64,000 bases of DNA. Source: Stenotrophomonas sp. Ste86 (GTDB taxonomy: Bacteria > Pseudomonadota > Gammaproteobacteria > Xanthomonadales > Xanthomonadaceae). The position numbers and the translations under genes are program-made. Below the pieces are notes generated by a model. It did not search any database and was not told the origin of the DNA. It was given only the letters and a program-made list of their open reading frames with translations. The stretch covers positions 428,644 to 492,643 of the forward strand of contig NZ_JALJRW010000001.1 of NCBI RefSeq assembly GCF_024519465.1, written 5' to 3'. How positions within the stretch are numbered: position 1 is the stretch's first letter; every line of letters starts with the position of its first letter. This document shows, one piece after another, positions 60,176 to 64,000 of the stretch.

Positions 60176-63100
60176 TCAGGCGGCGCCCGCCAATCGTGCG
60201 GCTTCTTCAAGGTCCACGCTGACCAGGCGACTGACGCCCGGTTCACGCATGGTCACGCCCGACAACTGGTGCGCCGCTTCCATCGTGGCCTTGTTGTGAC
60301 TGACAAACAGGAACTGCACTTTCTCGCTCATCTCCTTGACCATATTGGCCAGGCGGCCGACGTTGGCTTCGTCCAGCGGCGCGTCCACTTCGTCCAGCAG
60401 GCAGAACGGCGCCGGGTTGAGCTGGAAAATCGCAAACACCAGCGCCACCGCGGTCATCGCCTTTTCGCCACCGGACAGCAACGAGATACTCGACACGCGC
60501 TTGCCCGGCGGGCGCGCCATGATGGCCACACCGGTGTCGAGAAGGTCTTCACCGGTCAACTCCAGATAGGCGTGGCCGCCGCCGAACAGACGCGGATAGA
60601 GCTGCTGCACGCCGGCATTGACACGGTCGAAGGTGTCCTTGAAGCGGCCACGGGTTTCGCGGTCGATCTTGCGGATGGCGTCTTCCAGCGTTTCCAGCGC
60701 GGTGGTCAGGTCGGTGTTCTGCGCATCCAGGTAGTCCGAACGCTGCGCGGCTTCGCCGTACTCCTGGATCGCCGCCAGGTTGACCGGCTCGAGCCGGCGC
60801 ATGCGCCCGTCGATCTGATGCACGGCCTGCTCCCACTCGGTGGTGCGGGCGTCGTCGGGCAGGCTGTTGATGACGTCCTGCAGCACGAAACCGGCCTTTT
60901 CCACCGATGCGGTGAGCTGATCGGCACTGAGCACCAGCGCCTGCTGGTCCAGTTTGCGCTGGGAAATGCGCTCACGCTGGGCCAACGCCTGTTCGTCGCG
61001 CTGGTGGCGGGTCTGCTCGAACGTGCGCAGCTCGGCGTCGATGCCGTCAAGCATGGTGCGCGCTTCGGCCAGCACACGATCGGCACGCACGCGCTCGCCG
61101 AGCGCGTTCTGGTGTTGGGCTTCCAGCGCCTGCACCGGTGAATCGCCGTCATCGAGCTGCGAATGCAGTTCGCCCAGGCGCGAATCGAGCTGCCCGCGCT
61201 GGGTGCTCATCCGCTCCAGCGCCTGGCTCAACGCACTGACCTGAGTGCGCTGCGATTCCAGCGTCAGCGCCAGCGAGTGCGCACTGTCGCGCACGTTGCG
61301 GGCCGCATCACGGGCCTGGTCGCGCGCGTCGGTGAACTGGCGGCGCTCGGCCTCCAGCGCGTGCCGCACCGATTCCAGATCGCCCATACTGCTGACCGCA
61401 TCATCCAGTCGCGAGCGCGCTTCGCGCACCTGTTCGCGGCCGGCGTCGAGGGTTTCCAGCAACTGCGAGAGTTCGCCTTCGATGCGATCGATGCGGGTAC
61501 GCGCGGCCTCGACCTTGCCCTGCTGGCTCTGCAACTGGCCACCCAGTTCGGAGACGCTGCGGTGGGCCAGGTAAAGCTGGCGCTGCGCGTCTTCGCGCTG
61601 CTGTTCGCCGGCCAGCAGCTGGTCACGGAAGCCGGCCAGACGCTCTTCCAGTTCGGCTTCGCGCTCCTGCAGGGTATCGATCTGCTCACGCAGGGTGACG
61701 ATCTCGCGTTCGCGCAGCAGCGCGCCCTGCTTGGCCGCGCCGGAGCGCGAGACGCGCACCCAGCCTTCGCCCAGACGTTCGCCACTGCGGGTAATGACCG
61801 AGTCGCCCTCGCCCAGCGTGGCCTGCAACGCACGCGCCTGGTCGAGGTCGTCGGCAGCGTGCAGGCGCGCCAGCAGACGGCGGATCGCGGTCGGCCCCTG
61901 CACCTTGGCGGCCAGCGAGGTCGGTGCGACCTGCAAGGCGTCCTGCGCATCGGAGACCAGCGCGATGCGCCCCTCACCGAGTTCGGCCAGTTCGCCGACC
62001 AGGCGCTCGGGCGCATCGACCAGCACGCCTTCGATCAGCTGGCCAAGCGCGCTCTCCACCGCGTTTTCCCACCCGCTTTCAACGCTCAGCCGCTCGCCGA
62101 CGCGTGCGCCGGAGTCCAGTCCGCGTGCCTTCAGCCATGCCACCGCCGCGCCCTGCTCCTGCCCGAGTGCGGCCTGCTGCAGGGTTTCCAGCGAGGACAG
62201 GCGACCACGTGCGGCCTGCGTCTGCTTGCGGATGTCGGCCAGTTCGGACTGGCCGCTGCGCTGGCGGTCCTGCAGGCCGGCGACGGCGTGCTTGCGTTCT
62301 TCGACCTGCTCGTTGAGGCCGTCCAGCGAGGTTTTCTGGGTTTCGTGCTGAAGCTGCAGTTCTTCGAACACCTGCGCCAGCGCATCCAGGTCCAGCCCGG
62401 CGCGTTCGGCGACCAGCGCTTCGCGGCGGCGATCGGCTTCGAGCACCTGGCGGTCGAGGTAGTCCACGCGGGTGCGTTCGACTTCGCCGGCACGCGAGGC
62501 CTCGGAGGTACTGCGGGTGTGGGCCTCCCAGCGCGCCTGCCAGTCGGCCAGACGGGCCTCGGCGTCGCGCAGGGCTTCCTGCTTGATTTCGTTTTCTTCC
62601 TGCAGCTGTTCGAGTTGGGGCTCGGCCAGTTCCACCGACTCGCGCAGCACCTGCAGCTTGGCTTCATCGCCGCTGATGTGGTGGCCCAGTTCGGCCAGCG
62701 CCTGCTGGGTTTCGTCGCGGGCCTTGTGCAGGCGCTGGGACATCTCGCGCTGGTGCTGGATCTGCTGTTCGAGCCGGGCCAGGGTGCTGCCGACCTGGTA
62801 GACCTCGGCCTGGGCGGTACTGAGCGCGTCGGACGCTTCTTCGCGGCGGACGCGGCTGGTTTCGATGCGGGCTTCGGCGTCGCGCTGTTCGGCGATCAGC
62901 TGCTGCAGGCGGGTTTCTTCCTGCGAGAGCGCTTCGCGCAGGCCGCCCAGGCGTTTGTCCAGGCCACGGAATTCAAGCGCCTTCCACTCGGCATCCTTGA
63001 CCTTGCGCTCTTCCTGCAGGGCCTGGTACTGCTCGGCCTGGCGCGCCTGGCGCTTGAGGTGTTCAAGCTGCTTGCCGATTTCTTCGCGCAGGTCGTTGAG

Positions 63101-63679
63101 GCGGTCGAGGTTCTCGCGGGTGTGGCGGATGCGGGTCTCGGTTTCCTTGCGGCGTTCCTTGTACTTGGAGATGCCGGCGGCTTCTTCCAGGTAGACGCGC
63201 AGGTCTTCGGGTCGGGCTTCGATGATCTGGCTGATCATGCCCTGTTCGATGATGGAGTAGCTGCGCGGGCCGAGGCCGGTACCGAGGAACAGGTCGGTGA
63301 TGTCGCGGCGGCGGCATTTGGTGCCGTTGAGATAATAGTTGCTGCTGCCGTCGCGGCTGACCTGGCGCTTGACCGATATCTCGTTGAACGAGGCGTACTC
63401 GCCGGTGATGGTGTGGTCGGTGTTGTCGAAAATGAGTTCGACGGTCGCCTGGGAGACGGGCTTGCGCGCGGAGGAGCCGGAGAAGATGACGTCGGTGAGC
63501 GAGTCGCCGCGCAGGCGGCTGGCCGAGCTTTCGCCCATGACCCAGCGCACGGCGTCGATGATGTTGGACTTGCCACAGCCATTGGGGCCCACCACGCCGG
63601 TCATGTTGGTCGGCAGGTGCAGGGTGGTCGGGTCGACGAAGGATTTGAAACCGGACAGCTTGATCGTGGACAGACGCAT
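60176..63679 (-). CDS. smc: Chromosome partition protein SMC
   Basis: A 1167-residue condensin-like ATPase. The N-terminal head has Walker A GPNGCGKSNIIDAVRWVMGE, then long coiled coils with a hinge near the middle (VAWLKARGLDSGARVGERL region), and the C-terminal head has the ABC signature SLLSGGEKAMTAVAL and Walker B CLLDEVDAPLDE. Length and domain order are normal. Together with ScpA/B it compacts and segregates the chromosome; scp genes are not in the window. zipA follows on the same strand. Confidence 0.97.
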   Translation of the reverse strand: MRLSTIKLSGFKSFVDPTTLHLPTNMTGVVGPNGCGKSNIIDAVRWVMGESSASRLRGDSLTDVIFSGSSARKPVSQATVELIFDNTDHTITGEYASFNEISVKRQVSRDGSSNYYLNGTKCRRRDITDLFLGTGLGPRSYSIIEQGMISQIIEARPEDLRVYLEEAAGISKYKERRKETETRIRHTRENLDRLNDLREEIGKQLEHLKRQARQAEQYQALQEERKVKDAEWKALEFRGLDKRLGGLREALSQEETRLQQLIAEQRDAEARIETSRVRREEASDALSTAQAEVYQVGSTLARLEQQIQHQREMSQRLHKARDETQQALAELGHHISGDEAKLQVLRESVELAEPQLEQLQEENEIKQEALRDAEARLADWQARWEAHTRSTSEASRAGEVERTRVDYLDRQVLEADRRREALVAERAGLDLDALAQVFEELQLQHETQKTSLDGLNEQVEERKHAVAGLQDRQRSGQSELADIRKQTQAARGRLSSLETLQQAALGQEQGAAVAWLKARGLDSGARVGERLSVESGWENAVESALGQLIEGVLVDAPERLVGELAELGEGRIALVSDAQDALQVAPTSLAAKVQGPTAIRRLLARLHAADDLDQARALQATLGEGDSVITRSGERLGEGWVRVSRSGAAKQGALLREREIVTLREQIDTLQEREAELEERLAGFRDQLLAGEQQREDAQRQLYLAHRSVSELGGQLQSQQGKVEAARTRIDRIEGELSQLLETLDAGREQVREARSRLDDAVSSMGDLESVRHALEAERRQFTDARDQARDAARNVRDSAHSLALTLESQRTQVSALSQALERMSTQRGQLDSRLGELHSQLDDGDSPVQALEAQHQNALGERVRADRVLAEARTMLDGIDAELRTFEQTRHQRDEQALAQRERISQRKLDQQALVLSADQLTASVEKAGFVLQDVINSLPDDARTTEWEQAVHQIDGRMRRLEPVNLAAIQEYGEAAQRSDYLDAQNTDLTTALETLEDAIRKIDRETRGRFKDTFDRVNAGVQQLYPRLFGGGHAYLELTGEDLLDTGVAIMARPPGKRVSSISLLSGGEKAMTAVALVFAIFQLNPAPFCLLDEVDAPLDEANVGRLANMVKEMSEKVQFLFVSHNKATMEAAHQLSGVTMREPGVSRLVSVDLEEAARLAGAA

Positions 63680-64000
63680 GGCGTGGTTGGTTTCCGGGGC
63701 AAGGGCCTGAAGCGACCCCCGCCAGGGTGGATGTCGGGGCGATTCCCACCCTCAAGCCATTGATGTTGCAGGGTTTCAATGGCCCCAAGGGCGACGCGAT
63801 AGCCTGAGTATAACGGGGGCGGTGTTTGGTGGGGGTGGGGTGGTTTTTAGAGGCGTAAAGGCTTTGAAGCCTTAGAGCCGAAGCCAAAGCCGAAGCCAAA
63901 GCCAAAGCCAAAGCATGGTTACTGGCTTCTGCCGATTGCGGGGCGGTATGGGTGGGGGCGCGGGACACGCCGTGAACCCATCCATGGCGCCCGACGGTCC
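63680..64000. other. Region upstream of smc with a hexamer repeat
   Basis: 321 bp with no convincing gene. The smc promoter probably lies at 63690-63830. At 63877-63914 a GCCAAA/GCCGAA hexamer repeats about six times; a frame across it would be Ala/Leu-repetitive and is not credible as protein. The neighbouring gene lies beyond the right edge. Confidence 0.6.

Noticed and set aside
63830-63968. Ala/Leu-rich reading frame at the smc upstream hexamer repeat
   Set aside because: It is created by the GCCAAA-type repeats and has no ribosome site, no conserved composition and no known family.

Overview
The window is high-GC gammaproteobacterial chromosome, most likely Stenotrophomonas (Xanthomonadaceae). 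The support is GTAG-headed palindromic REP elements of the kind described in Stenotrophomonas (SMAG), a GyrA with Gln at position 83, a hutC-hutF // hutI-hutH-hutG-hutU layout, and smc, zipA and ligA in one neighbourhood. The species cannot be fixed from sequence reading alone.

Layout. (1) 1-8284 is a decayed accessory stretch ending at the 3' end of a tRNA-Ser(TGA) gene (8285-8374). It holds a LytTR-type two-component pair, two MFS transporter fragments, a truncated Rhs gene with a possible orphan immunity gene, an asparagine-synthetase-like enzyme whose glutaminase nucleophile is Ser, a 29-residue peptide overlapping its stop, a broken GGDEF-EAL gene and an intact EAL phosphodiesterase. (2) 8.5-20.6 kb is mostly core: LysR/azoR, serS, two TonB-like proteins, aroA-pheA-serC, an FHA protein, two PHA-granule-type proteins and a membrane Mrr-like protein. 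(3) 20.7-28.2 kb is the complete five-step histidine utilisation locus with its repressor. (4) 28.3-41.9 kb is mixed accessory and metabolic: a second Mrr-like protein, a TonB-dependent receptor, a TetR-VOC-membrane cluster, a thioesterase, SGNH and HAD hydrolases, an S9 peptidase and several hypotheticals. (5) 42.0-43.8 kb holds a cytochrome P450 preceded by a 33-codon gene ending in an aromatic-rich tail, behind an AT-rich leader with a 19-bp palindrome. (6) 43.8-57.2 kb: HipA-like kinase plus DUF3037 partner, PQQ glucose dehydrogenase, gyrA, mtnA, a DUF3011 protein, then ligA-GNAT-epmA. (7) 57.3-64.0 kb: a Tat-type aminotransferase and a REP-associated tyrosine transposase (RAYT) flanked by seven REP copies lie between ligA and zipA-smc.

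The strongest candidate for an undescribed system is the peptide/P450 pair at 41991-43397. A tiny gene with a good Shine-Dalgarno encodes a peptide ending SKYIYWIIF, and directly downstream is a P450 with intact heme and ExxR motifs but an I-helix lacking the usual acid-threonine pair. This is the architecture of P450-crosslinked RiPPs such as atropopeptides and biarylitides. The product is inferred, not shown. Secondary leads are the RAYT/REP cluster, the asparagine-synthetase-like enzyme with its coupled micropeptide, the Rhs remnant, and an octamer repeat immediately upstream of a small gene.
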